A stretch of DNA of 64,000 nucleotides from Pyrocephalus nanus (lineage: Eukaryota; Chordata; Aves; Passeriformes; Tyrannidae). A program made the position numbers and the translations under genes. Shown here piece by piece: positions 40,897 to 53,700 of this stretch (its first letter is position 1; the number at the start of each line of letters is the position of its first letter). A model generated the notes under the pieces. That model was not told the origin of the DNA. It saw only the letters and a list, made by a program, of their open reading frames with translations, and ran no database searches. The stretch is from assembly GCA_038380795.1 (NCBI GenBank), contig CM076259.1, positions 60,035,938-60,099,937 on the forward strand, read 5' to 3'.

Positions 40897-41398
40897 TAAC
40901 ACTGGATATATTAGAATTATATTGGATATATCTTGAAACAGCTTAAGTAAAAAAATATGTGCACTGAATTGTCATTTCAAAACTACACTGAAATACTTCT
41001 GGACACTCAAGATACGCCAGACACACCAGACCATGACTTCACATTAAGATCCATCCTACCACAACACTACTTGGCTCTGGTGATGGACTGACACACATTT
41101 CGTAAGAAGGTAAAACATTCAGAGCTCTGAAGCTCAGAAGTGGGGCTTTCTGCACCTACTCTAGGGAAGGTCATACTCTGTGCCACTGCTGCCTTTGTGC
41201 CATGCGGAAATGGAATTACTGAATATGGATGCTGTTTTCCAAGGAAATGGCCACCTTAGGCAGAACAGATCGGGAAAGTGGTTTTAACAGCTCTCACCGT
41301 GTACCTTAATGATTTTTTTTTTATACTGATGTCTTTCAAAAAGCATCAGCTGGGTAGAAAATGTGAGCCTTTGCTTTACTGTCCACAACAGACATCCT

Positions 41399-41737
41399 CT
41401 ACGGTGCTCCTTCACACTGGATTGATGGGGTTTCCCATGTGTCCTCATCTGCCAGGTGAACCATCTGTGAAGTCTGATCCATAGGTTCTTTCTCACTCTG
41501 GGCTATTAATAATGCATCTTCTTGTCCTCCTGCTACCTGAAGGTCAGAGCTACAAGAACAATTGGATTCATCGAGTTTGTCCACTGAAGACTCTGCTGTA
41601 GTTGTAGAGGACTGTTCAGTTTCTGTTTTAGCTTGTGGTTCTGTTTTAAAATGAAGTCCAAACATGTTATTTCTGATGAGGTATCGAACGCACTGCAAAA
41701 TCACATTCCTTTCATGTCGGATGTCCTGGGCCAGTAA
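41399..41737 (-). CDS. NUFIP1: NUFIP1 exon 10 (residues 542-653 and stop)
   Basis: Acceptor TTATTTCCAG, phase 0; stop TAG at 41401-41399. Residues 542-569 ([19 protein letters not shown]) complete the conserved helix pair through which NUFIP1 binds ZNHIT3. Human NUFIP1 ends about 14 residues after the F-G-L that closes this segment. Here the frame stays open for a further 84 residues rich in Glu, Asp, Ser, Thr and Gln, with no recognised domain. Confidence 0.94.
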   Translation of the reverse strand, partial: LLAQDIRHERNVILQCVRYLIRNNMFGLHFKTEPQAKTETEQSSTTTAESSVDKLDESNCSCSSDLQVAGGQEDALLIAQSEKEPMDQTSQMVHLADEDTWETPSIQCEGAP

Positions 41738-44700
41738 CTGGAAATAAAAAAAAAAGAGAAAATGTTGCACATTTCCCTCTATTGCTCTGTAGCTGATACA
41801 AGCTACAAGATGTGTGGCTCTACTCAGTGATTTCCAATATCTCTGAATTTAAATAGTTGGCTCTGACACACAAGTCCTGGACACGTGGGGCTGGAGACTG
41901 CCATAGCACAAGACACAGCACAAGAAAGTCAGGTATTCTCTCATTCGGTGCTTTCTCACCACCCGACTGGGGCTTTGGAGAAGCCAGCAAGCACAAATGG
42001 GATTTGCCAGGATTTTTAACTATTTGTTTGAGTGTTATTTTAGTGGAGTGTGTGTCAAAAACTGAGCAGGCTCAGCAAAGGGCACACTGCGGTGGAGAAG
42101 CGATGGGTCCAGGCACCCAGAGAGATGGTAGCAGGCAGGGAGCTTCCCCTCTGGGCAGAAGCAGGCGGCTAGAGCAGTGAAGGTTGGTTTGCTCTAGTGA
42201 CAGAGGCTCATAATTGCCACAACTCACTATGGATGAAAGAGGATGAAAAGTAGTCACATGCCCAAAGTACACACGTTTAAGCACTGTTCTTTTAGCACCA
42301 TTAAAGCAATAAGGTAGCTACAACAAGCTGACATATGACATCTTTGGATTAAGCTGTCAGTCTCAGTGTGCTCAGGCGGCAGAGAACATCACTGGATATA
42401 CCTAAATATGAGGGATTTCTTTCCCCATTATCTGACTGTAGGCTGAAATGACAATGTTCTCATATCATGGACTATAATTCTCATATCGCGGACTAGGCCA
42501 TGCATTCCAGTACATCAGGTTAGCAAGTTTATAAGCATCTTTTACACTTTCTAAGTTATACTGTATCTGTAACTTAATATACCGTGCATTTTTAATTTAA
42601 ATCCCCTATGAGTAAAAGATAAATACAAAGAAAGGGCATGTTTCATCAGGCACCAGATGTACTGTGGATTAAAGAGCAGTAACTGGTTTGGGCTATAATA
42701 CACCAACCTAAGTCTAGTAGCTTAAAGTGCTAGAGGCCTCCCTCATCTCCTTTAACCTCATTGAAGTTCATTTTGGTAACAGAGGGGAAATAAAACCCCT
42801 GTCAGCCAAGGAGATGAATGAACTTTTGTCATTGCAAGTGTCAGCAGAATTAATACTCTGAACAAACAAAAAATTTGAAGCAAGTGGCTAAATCTGTAAC
42901 TTACCGATCATTTGCAGGAGAGCTGTATTACACATTGCAGGAGATTTAGCTTAGTTTGGCTTGTAACGTCACAGAGCAGCTTTTTTTGTTGTTTTAAGTT
43001 TCAACAGGGTTTAACCAGCCACTTTAAAGTCAGCATATTTCTACTTAGACTAGCTGCTGAGAGGTGTTACAAGCAGTTGACAACTAAAATGAGCCTTCCA
43101 TCTGAACTAAGAGATGTCCTTTAGGGCACAGAAAGGACAGTGTAGTGATGTTCTCTTTGTCTGACTGGGAGAAACTGCTGAATTCCCAAATGGCCGAATT
43201 AAGGCACAGATGGGATGCAACATCACCCTATCAAAGAGTGCATCTTTGTATTTTATTTTTTAATGTAGGGATGAGTATCAGTGGAGTGATACTATACAAG
43301 CTTTTTATTTTGTCAGCATAGAGAATGACTAAATATGCATTACTATTTGCATGGCCACAATAAACGTATTTTAGTAGTGCTCCAACTCACTGCAAATGAC
43401 TGCCAACAGATAGCTGCGGCTATTCTCCTACCACCCCCTCTCTTATTCAGACGCCTTTTGTAGAATTTCAACATTGCTCCCTCTCAAGGTTTTTACACAC
43501 TGACCAATTCTGATGACACTGGAAACCTACCTGCAAACCTCAGGCACTCCTCTATGATTCACAGCCACAGTACACTTCCTTTAACAACAGCTTTGAGCAA
43601 CATTAAAGAGCAAAAAACCCTCACTAAAACGCAACTTTAAAAATGGCCTACACTGGCAAGCTTCAGTTCAGGCTTCTGCCAGCTTCTCTCAGCATGTGGG
43701 ACTTTATCTGACTTTCTTCCAGAGTCATCACTGCTTTGATCACCAGCAACTTTGAAGAGCAAGAGATAAAGGCAACTGCATGCTTAGGGAGCTACACAAA
43801 GGACAAACACTTCCTTTTCAGTCATTAGGAACTTTAATTCTTGGCAGCAGTGGTACTACGTGCTAAAAAGACTACCAAGGGATTTCTCCCACATCTGCAG
43901 CTTGGGATGTACCTTATCAGGTATCTCTTGCCTAAACATCCTGTGCTATTTCAGAGCCCTGTGCCCTTTTCTCCTGCGTTTTACCCATAGCAAGTTTTCC
44001 CTTGGTGGGGGAGCTTTACGCTGACTATTTATAGAATCACAAAGGCAGTCTACCTATCTCATACTGTTTTTGAGTAACAAATGCAATAAAAGCTCCAAAA
44101 TTTTGTTGGAGCTTTCTAAAGAAAGCCACCAAGGTTTGCGGACAAATAGGTTGCTTTGTGCTACCCCTACAAACCTTTTTAGCCTTCTGAGACATCAACC
44201 TGCTGCTCTTTAAGGTGCCAGTGCTGTGCCCTTTCCTCAGATTGATCTAAACACACCTATTGAGGAGAAACCCCTGTGCACACAGGTTGCAGCTCAACAT
44301 CACTCTGTAGTTTAAGTCACACTTATCGACAAGGTCTCTTTGCACGTGGAAAAGAGATAATTGTGTACTCCTTCACCAGAGGAAGGCAGCTGAATAGCAA
44401 AGCTGAGAGCAAAGGGAAGAAGATCAGAACAGGGCTGATGGGATTACACACAAACAAAACCCACTGGATACTACCATGGGAAGGGAAGAGAGAGGAACAA
44501 AGGTTTTGTTCTTTGTGCGGCTCACGTGAGGCACATAATTGTCATCTCTTGCTCACCAGTCATTACCTGAATGCACGCCACGGTATTTCTATTTGGCTGT
44601 TTAGGCATCTATAGCTTCTCCAAGTGAAGCATTCACTTCACTATTTTTAAGACAGGCCCTCTGCTAACAGACTGCTCTAACTTCCCACAGGAAAGAGAAG

Positions 44701-47700
44701 AGCCACTCACAAATAGTTGTACTCTTGCACAGGAGGCATTATTTTAGCACTAAGACTATTACCATTTCCAGCAGAGTTGGACGGCGCTTCGGAAGGAGAG
44801 GTAATGTTTTCTTGCCCCAGTTATCAGGCCCTCTGGGGGGACGTGTATTTGAATTTGAGCTTCTTAACTTCGTGCCTGCATATTCCGGATGCTTTTGATT
44901 TGGGTTTCGATTTTGAGGAACACAAGTAGTTTGAGGCGTATTTCTTAGCACAGCCTGGTTCTTCTCAGCTTTTGTTGCCGTCTTGACAGGGATTTCTTAA
45001 AGAAAAAGAACACACTTTCATCTCAAACTTAAAAGCCTCTTTAACATGCTTATATCCCCATGCACTGGCAGTTCGTTAGTACTATTCTTGCTCACATAAC
45101 CTGATGTGAAGGTGTTCAAGGTTTACTTGGAGGAAGGGAGGGTTTTGTTTGGTTGGGGTTTTCTTTTTAAATACAAAGAATTATCTCTAAACATTCACAG
45201 AAAGGAAAACAAGATATTTAAATTCAATAATGCAAAGAGAAAAAGATAAGGAGCAAGAGCTGAATGAGATTTTCAAACCTCTGCCTTCTTATAACTGACG
45301 AAATACATTACTTCTATTTCACATTACAGCTTGCTGCAAATTTGGCTGCTGAGAAAATCATAATACAGTTAGGGCAGAGGATGCCCAAGTTCAACTCATA
45401 GCCTGCTAGATGCTCTCTAACTTTGGGTAGGCCGTTCTGGGTAAGTAAGGCACAGTAACTATCTGCAAAAACAAGCAGCAGCAGCAATTCTTCACCATAC
45501 ACTGATACAGTCAGAGAAGCACAAAATACAAGTACTAGAGTTCCTAGTCTTACTGCAACACCCAGCAGCCTTCTATGAAAAAAGTCTTTCAGGACACAGA
45601 AATTAGTTCACAGAGTGAGCATCACAGCTTTTTCCTGGCACTATTCAAACATGATTTGAAGCGAGTCTGAAAACAGGTTGCTTTTTTTCCTCCAACTAAG
45701 ATAAAAAAGGGCTTGGGAAATTCAATGACACACAACCCAACCAAAGACATTTTATGTGCCTCCCCTCTCAACCCCAGGACATGCTGCTGAGAAAAGGCAA
45801 GCAAAAAGCCCACATGTCCTGCTTGCACAAGTCCACATCAGTGCAGTGTGACATAGGGCAGAAAGAGAGAGGAGAAGGGTGAGGACGTGCTTCTACGAAC
45901 CTTCGGGCTCGCTGTCGGACGCGCTGCCATAGTTGACTGACAAGGCACTAAGGGCAGAGGTCACCTGCTTGGGAACAACTGTCAGTTCCAGCCTCCCATC
46001 TTCATCAGCTGTTTCATCCTTGTCGGATTCTGCAGGAAAAAAAATGGCAAGAAGGATTTTTTTTTCCCAACAATCCTGCATGCCAACAGCCAGCCTTGCT
46101 GCTAAACCCCCCTCTCACCACCACACAAGCCTGATGCTGGGTACCACTGCTCAACAACGAGGACTGAGAGAAAAACCCCACATTTGTCTACCCTCTACAG
46201 ACATTTGGTGGCAAACCTGTGTCTCCACTGGTTTACTGTCCTGCCAGCAAAGCCACTGAAACAAAAAGTCTCCTGAGCTTTCTGCGTCTTTCTTCACATA
46301 CTAAACATAATTATAGGTTTTATTATCGAATGTAGGTAAAGAGAGAGAGGATTTCATAGTATGTTTTGAAATCCTACTGGATTTAGTCCTGCAAAGGTAG
46401 GGGTGTGGAGAAGGTTTTAAAAGCCAGTCAGAGGGAATTAAAAAAGAAAAAAAAAAAAAGATAATTCAGATCATTCACAGTGCAAAGACATTTTTGGACA
46501 GTAAAAAAAGTTCATAAGGGACATTGAGAACTAAGCCTACAAATTAGATGATCTGTTTTCAGCAGTACTTCAGACCATTTGATACTTAAATCCCTGCAGA
46601 ATGTTATGGATGCACGTGTAAGCGAAGTATTATAGTCTTGAACTACCCCAAGAGAGAATACTAGGAAGACAGGAGGCAAGCAGACCAAAAATACTGAAAT
46701 TAAGGATACTAGGAAAAGAGGTCTAGAAGAAAAAGATCCCTAATAATAAAAATGCAAAATTGTGATGGCTTTAGTTAGAAACAAAGGATCTATATGAAGT
46801 AAAATCTTGGTAAGACTCTCAGGTAAACATTGCCACAGTTTGCAGGAAAATTAAGAAATGCTTTTTTAATAATACACCTGCATAGAAATTTAGTATTTTT
46901 TTAAATGCATGTAAATACATAGACACACCCCTCCCACAACTAAAAACATTTTGAAAAACTAGTTTTTTGGTACTTCTTGCAACCTTATTTTCGGAAATGA
47001 AAAGAGTTGTGCCCTTTCCCATCCCCTGTATGTCTAAGCCTGCCCCGCAGGAAATCTGCCTCACACTTATTAAGAAGATTTCACTGAAATTAACACTTCT
47101 GAAACCATTATTTTGAAATCACAGATTTCTCTCTTCTCTTTTAATACAGCATTAGTAAGTGGTAATTTGATTAACTGGAACTCATGTTTGGTAAAACAAC
47201 TTTTTGGTAAATACTCAGGTAATTTATTAAACTACTTAACTGATTCTTTTTACTTTTTGAGAAAGGTCAATTCTCTCTGATTTAGTAATCATGCCAGTTT
47301 GCAATTACATTCGCAGCTCATGCCAAATTCAGTGCATTTTTCTAATGGAGAACATACAGCACCTGCATATACTTATGCAATTATAAAGTACCTTTTACTT
47401 CCAGTTATTTTGATTTATTGCTGCTTTTTTTCTATCTCATCCAAAAAGTTGAGTGCATACTGTGGTTGGGTGGTTTTTCTTTTTATTTTTGTTAAATTTT
47501 AAATACTTACCCGGATTTTACTTTTTATAAAATTAAGAATACACATTTACCGGACTACATTTTCTCTTTGAGAGTAACATATCTGGAGGAAGCATTATGC
47601 TTCCTACTGAGTACAACTGACTGTTTCTGGTCAGTAGATTTCTCCAAGTTTTATACCTGACAGGTTCATCACCTTACCTTCTTTCTGCTTATAAATCAAG

Positions 47701-50700
47701 GGGAAAATTCTGTTTTTTCATCTTCAATTCCTTAGCTTTGAGGTACTAGCAACTAAACAGCACTTAAGTAAATTCATTACCTAAAAATTTCAAGGTTTAA
47801 ATACTCAAAAAAATGTACCTTCACAGTATAATCATGGATTCCAGTTGTATTTTTTTTTTTATTAAATTCTACTTAGTTATATTGCGGTTTTTATTATCTA
47901 TTCTGGCTACATTTCTTAGTAGTCTAAAGAGCTACAATGGGCTTTGATAATGCGTAATAAGCAAGTACTAAATTCCTTTTCTGTCTATTGTAACAGAAGT
48001 TACTAGCTGTACTTTGTATAATTAGACCCTTTAGCATTAAGTAAAACACAGATGCTGCAAGCAAATATGGATATATTTAAGCATACTTAAGTTTCCCAAC
48101 ATGCAGAGATTAGTGCAATAAACAAATTGCATAGGGATGCTGAGTTCTTTTTCCCACTAATTGAAGATTATGTTTTCAAGAGGAAAAACTCAGCATCAGA
48201 CATCTTTCCAGGGGATATATTCTACCCTTTTTGCTAAAAATAGCTAGACTATAAGTCTGCTTACATGCCATGTTCTAAGAGTACTGCACCACTGCTGACT
48301 ATATTATAAATAGTTACATCTGAAGAATTTATATTGCTGCCAGCATGAGGAAGCAAGATATGCTCACCAACCCCCCCCCAAAAAAACTAAGCAGCAATAC
48401 TTTAGAGAACACACATATGGAGAATATCAAGAGTAATAATATAGCTAAGAACAGAATTATAAGAAAAATACTGATATTTTAAGTAATTCATTTAACCCAC
48501 ACAAGGAAATCCATTTGTTTTCACCTTCTAAATACTGTTATTTTCAAAACCACAAAGGAATATTTAACAGTCTTTACAAAATAATTTGACTGTTGAAGCT
48601 TTATTCTTCTTCTAGCTTTCTAAATATTTTCTTATTTTACATGTTAGTTTAGCAACTCTAAGTTGGTGTATGTCTTTAATGCTATTATACAGTATTTACA
48701 ACAGAATGTGTAATGCTGCACACAAACTTCATGTCAGACTTCCAAAACAGCAACCAGCAAGTAAAAGTTTTAGCATTTAAACTTAAAACAACTAAAATAA
48801 AAGTTTTCCAAGTTCCTTGATCTTACCAACATCACCATTTGCCAGAAGACCGAGAGGGTCCACGTCCTTCTCATATGCCTGACCTTTCGAAGCTTCTTGT
48901 TTTTCATGTTCCTTTTCATAAGTGCTGTTTTCTGGTCCATTGGCTTCATTTTGAGTTCTATGTACATGAGAATCCCCACCGTTTTTCCTAAATTTCTTCC
49001 AGAACGGGTGCCATTGTCTTCTCCTCTGTCTTCCTTGATGCCTGAGAGCCTCTCCATTTCCAGGAGGTTTCCACATCCCCTTCATTTTGCTGGAGAACAA
49101 AAAGACAAAGCTCGTACAAATGATAAGCTATGAGAATAAAATCAGTTGATGTAACCAAATGGCTCAGGCCCACATTTAAGGTGCAGCAACACACAATGAT
49201 GCCAGGACTTACACCAGCTCAGCTAACATATGGTGACAGACCAGACAGGCAGTCACAGCTCATCTCGTTGGTTGGGTAATGTGACAAAGCTGGAACCTGA
49301 ATGAACAGTTTAAAGTTCACGACTTGAGTTTTTAACAAGGCTAAGGGTACATGGGCTAAGCAAGTTGCTTGATCATCTACAGTGTGAGGACATGGTGCTT
49401 CCATTTAAGACAGCCAAGTCAACAAGTATTCCCCTGACTTAAGCATTTAAGTAATTCAAAATAGTAGGAACAGGAAATGAAAAAGAAAGCATCTACTATA
49501 AGCATACTTCCACTGCTGAAGTCTCCTTTTTCCTGCTTACAGCTCAGAGAAGCATCTTGCTGCACCAAATCCATTCAGCCATCTGAAACCATCAGCTGCA
49601 ATGATTACCTACTCTTGCCTGCAACTAACATGCCATTTATCTTTTCCTTTCCAAACAAATGGAATAAAAGAAATGTCTGTCAAGGTAATTAATATTTAAA
49701 AAATCTGAAGCAAAAAAATAAGTCCTAAAATACAGGAAAAGCACAGCATGCTGATTCCACTTATCTTCCATGGTTCCATAATCTTCCAGGTTATCTTATA
49801 AACACAAAACATGTTTATAGGAAGAAACTTGGAAAGCTTGACAAACTCTGGTCAAAGTCTATAGATACAAGATTAAGTGTGACGAAGACAGAAAAGACAA
49901 CCTAAGTTTCCTGAATACAGTTGTTTTCAAGCAACAGAAACATAATTCAGCAAAACAAGATTGGAACTAACATCAGTGCGTTACAACAGCAAAAAACACA
50001 AGATCTGCTTTCCTGAATGGGCCGCATGGTTCATTCTGATCACTACTAATTGCCTCAGCCTGACCTACAGCATGGCAGAGGTCCTAGTCAACCATGTGCC
50101 TCATGCTGTGGGATGCTGTGTTGACAAAGGACTTCTTTTGCTTTGTCTGCATTCTGATGTCTAAAACAGTCACTTGGTACCCCCACCCTTACCGAGTAAC
50201 AAGAAACAATGTATAACCATTCTTTATTCACATCTTCCACCTATGCAATTTTTCTAGGCCTCCATCATTCAGCCCTTCCAAGCCAACCACTACTTTGCTA
50301 GTACAGAAATGTTCCCATTACCAGCATTCCTCACTTCTACGCTTTTCCAGCCTAATTAAGTCCTTCTTGAGAACACAGACTATCATAGCACCTAATATGA
50401 CTTTATATCACAACAAAACCTATTTATTTTCACTCTCCAGTCACTTCACAGCAGCATCTAACACCGATGGCTCAGCCCTGACAGCATCACCCACCACAGT
50501 ACAATGCTCCTGTGGCACAAGTGGCAAGCCACCGCCTTCCTGTGCATCAGTCTCTCATCCACAAAAGAAGGCTAATATTAGCTCCTGTAATTCAACTCCA
50601 TCTAGAGAGAAAACTACATTTCTGAATTTGTACAGCCGGGCTCTAAATTCAGCATGTTGTTGTATAACCTAAAAAATATTGAGCAAATATAGGTGTTGTC

Positions 50701-53700
50701 CTTGACCAAGGATTAAAAACAAAATTTCTAGTTGTTTTAAGTTCTCTGGGGCCTCAAACACCTAGAAAGAAACCCCAAAGTCACAAACATCACCCTGGCA
50801 TCTGTCTTCTACCATTCCCTCATGAAAGATACACTGCTTTTTGCTTCCCCTTCAGAAGGGACAGAGAGCCATGCACTATTACTCTGCTGTTGCAAGACAC
50901 CAGACAAGACTTCCAAAGTGCTCCTTCTGCATCTCCAATCTGAAACACAAGGATGCTGAGAATTAGCAGTTGTAAAGCACTTCAGAAGACCTCAAATGGA
51001 AAGAACCACAGAATTGTTAAGTATCTAATTGTTTTAAATCTTCGCTTCAATAGTATAGCTTGCACAGAACAAGCTGTATTCTATTTATTGCCTTGTGCAT
51101 CAGTGAATTTGCCAGATAAGCACCAATTCCAGAATCTTTACTGCTGATATACAAAGCAGAAATGACAACTTTTGGACAGCTCATCAAGCCTATACTGCTA
51201 GCTAGCAGAGTAAAAGGTCACTATGCGAAAGCAAACAACCTATAATTTTGAAGGCTTTTTTTTACCGAACAATTTTCCAGATATAAAGCTACTAATAAAT
51301 GTAATAGCATGGAATTGCTGATGGACATTTAAGACTACATAATGCATCTGACTCACAGCCACAGGAGTTAGCAAATAAACCTGCATACATCAAACAGTTT
51401 GTTACTGTGAAAAGGAAAACTCATCTTTACTCGTAAGAATCTCCAAACATAATATTACACGTTTGCAGCAAACCTAGCACCTAAAGCTAGGTTTGGTTTC
51501 TTGGGTCCAAAGCACTTCTGCAACTTTATATCCTTTGAAAGAAGTTTTACTTCAGTCTGCTCTGAGTCTTTTCTTCCAAAGTTATGAAAGGCAACCAGCT
51601 GGAGGGGGAAGGTAAGTGTTGGATCTTCTGAAGCCCATGCTGCACCAAGGTAATTTGCACTGTCAACATTTAACAAATTACACTAGCTTCTTATTCTGCA
51701 CTAGTTCAACCACTTCGCCACGGTGCAAGTTTTGTTTTGTTTTGCACCATCCCCTATAAAAAAAGAAAAAACCTAGGCAAGCCCCAGCTTCTCTTCCATG
51801 CAGCAGCAAATGGCACTAACCAAGAGCCCCTTGGGACTGAGTCTGCTCCCATCTTCCAACACGGTCATTCCAGTTTAAACAAGTGATATTTTAGGAATGT
51901 GGCTCATTATAACACCTTTATAAAAAAAAAATCTTCCCACGGGTCCTAAAGGAGAGCTAATTAAGTTAGTTGGTTCCACCTAACAATGATACTGAGGGAA
52001 CAGAAAAGAACAAAACCATACTGGAAAGTAATTTATAAGGGAAAGAATGGATAAAAATCCAAGACAAGTAAGTACTAGCTCAGAACAATGGTAGAAGACA
52101 GATGAAGATAACAGAGGGTAGAAGAAGCAGCACTACTTAATTAATAATGAAAACTTAATGAAAATAAAGTTAAATATTTCTCCCCTCTTCACATGATTAT
52201 TGATTTATCATCTGAAAGGAGAGATTAAGAAGCCAAATCTGCACATAAAATCTCTCCTGGCCATTTTCAGGCATTAAAGGATTAGACCACGTGGATTCAT
52301 TACGTTGCAAGAATTTTGTCCCCATTATTGCTTTTTCAGAGACCAAGGTTGCACTGATTTAATGAATGGAAACTAGAATGTGGTTTTCTCAAATAAGCCT
52401 GAGTACAGAATTAAGCAAGAATATCAGATTTTTAATACAGTAATTGTTTCATTTAACTGAAGTGGACTTTGCAGCACCATGAAGTAAAGATAAGAATATT
52501 ACATCTGCAGTTTGTCACATGACTTGTGCTCTGTTAAAGAGCAGCTAGATTGTATATATAGTGGAAGCAGTGAGTGCTGGGAGACCACAGTAAGGGAGCA
52601 CACTTGTGAAGAAGGAAAGCAACAAGCTTAGTTCAAAACACTTACCCAAACTGCTGGGTAGTCAGCACTTCTCCCCTTTCCTCCTTCTGCGCCTGCATCG
52701 CCTTCTTCCTTTCAATATTGGCCAGCGTAGGGAAATTTCTAGAAGAAAAAAAAATTTTCACTGGCTTTTAAAGGATTCACTGTACTTTCTCAATTCCCCC
52801 TTTACCAAACCAGCTTCCTCTATAAACATTACAGTTTTTTTTTAAACCTTTCACGGAAGTTTAACAGACTGTTTCTCTCTTAAAAAGGTACTGGTGGGGA
52901 AAAGAAATCCAAGTGCATTTATGTTTACACATCCAGATTAATAGGAAAAAAAAAATCTACCAAATTATCATGCTTGGATTTACCAACCCATCAAACAAGC
53001 TACAAACAGTTTAGTCACAGTCATGGACTCTCTGCTTGTCTCAATACGTAACAGCATCATTTGGTCCTCTAATTTTATTTTTATAAACCTTCAACTGGAT
53101 TATTTGAATGACATTAAAAGGCACAACATGCTTTTAGCAAACTAACTGCCAACTTCTTGTAATATTAAAAAAAAAAAAAAAAGTTATAGGAACAGTTTCT
53201 GGGTGTACAAGTTTCCTTCAATGTGACAGTCTGGGAAAAGCACACAAGTTTCCTCTCAAGCAATATTCGGCATCGTGCTTGCACACTGACCTCTAGTTCA
53301 CCAAAATTACTGCCTCTTTTCAATTCCAGCTTCAAGAAAAATTGCTAAGTCATGCAGATCAAAAGAAATCTACCATTATAACCATCTCCCAAAACATCCC
53401 TCTCTTCCGTTCCCCACCTCCTTTAAAATCCTTCCCTACAGACAAATGCCACACTGGTTTTAACATGCAAAGACCGTAGAGCAGGCTTTTTACCACCAAA
53501 GCCCAAAAATGGCTACACTAGTTGCTCTGCAAATGTTAGTTAGCTAAATCCCAGTGCTTTGAGATAAAGGTTGTAAATGAGAAACACATGCACATACTCC
53601 CCCAGCTTCTGGATGGAAACACAAAGTATAAATATTTTATGTCTATTAAAATGGAGTAAAGAGAAACTCAGAACATCTTCTCACAGTATATAACTATCAA

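Larger units (their letters stand above)
38051..41398 (-). other. NUFIP1 3' flank and probable 3' UTR
   Basis: The part next to 41398 should be 3' UTR. The rest is AT-rich unique sequence plus an A/C-rich low-complexity tract at 40101-40210. Short ORFs here have no protein character. Confidence 0.55.

Noticed and set aside
1..41398. Possible additional protein-coding gene or endogenous retrovirus in the left flank
   Set aside because: No ORF with protein-family features, no LTR pair and no gag/pol-like sequence was recognised.
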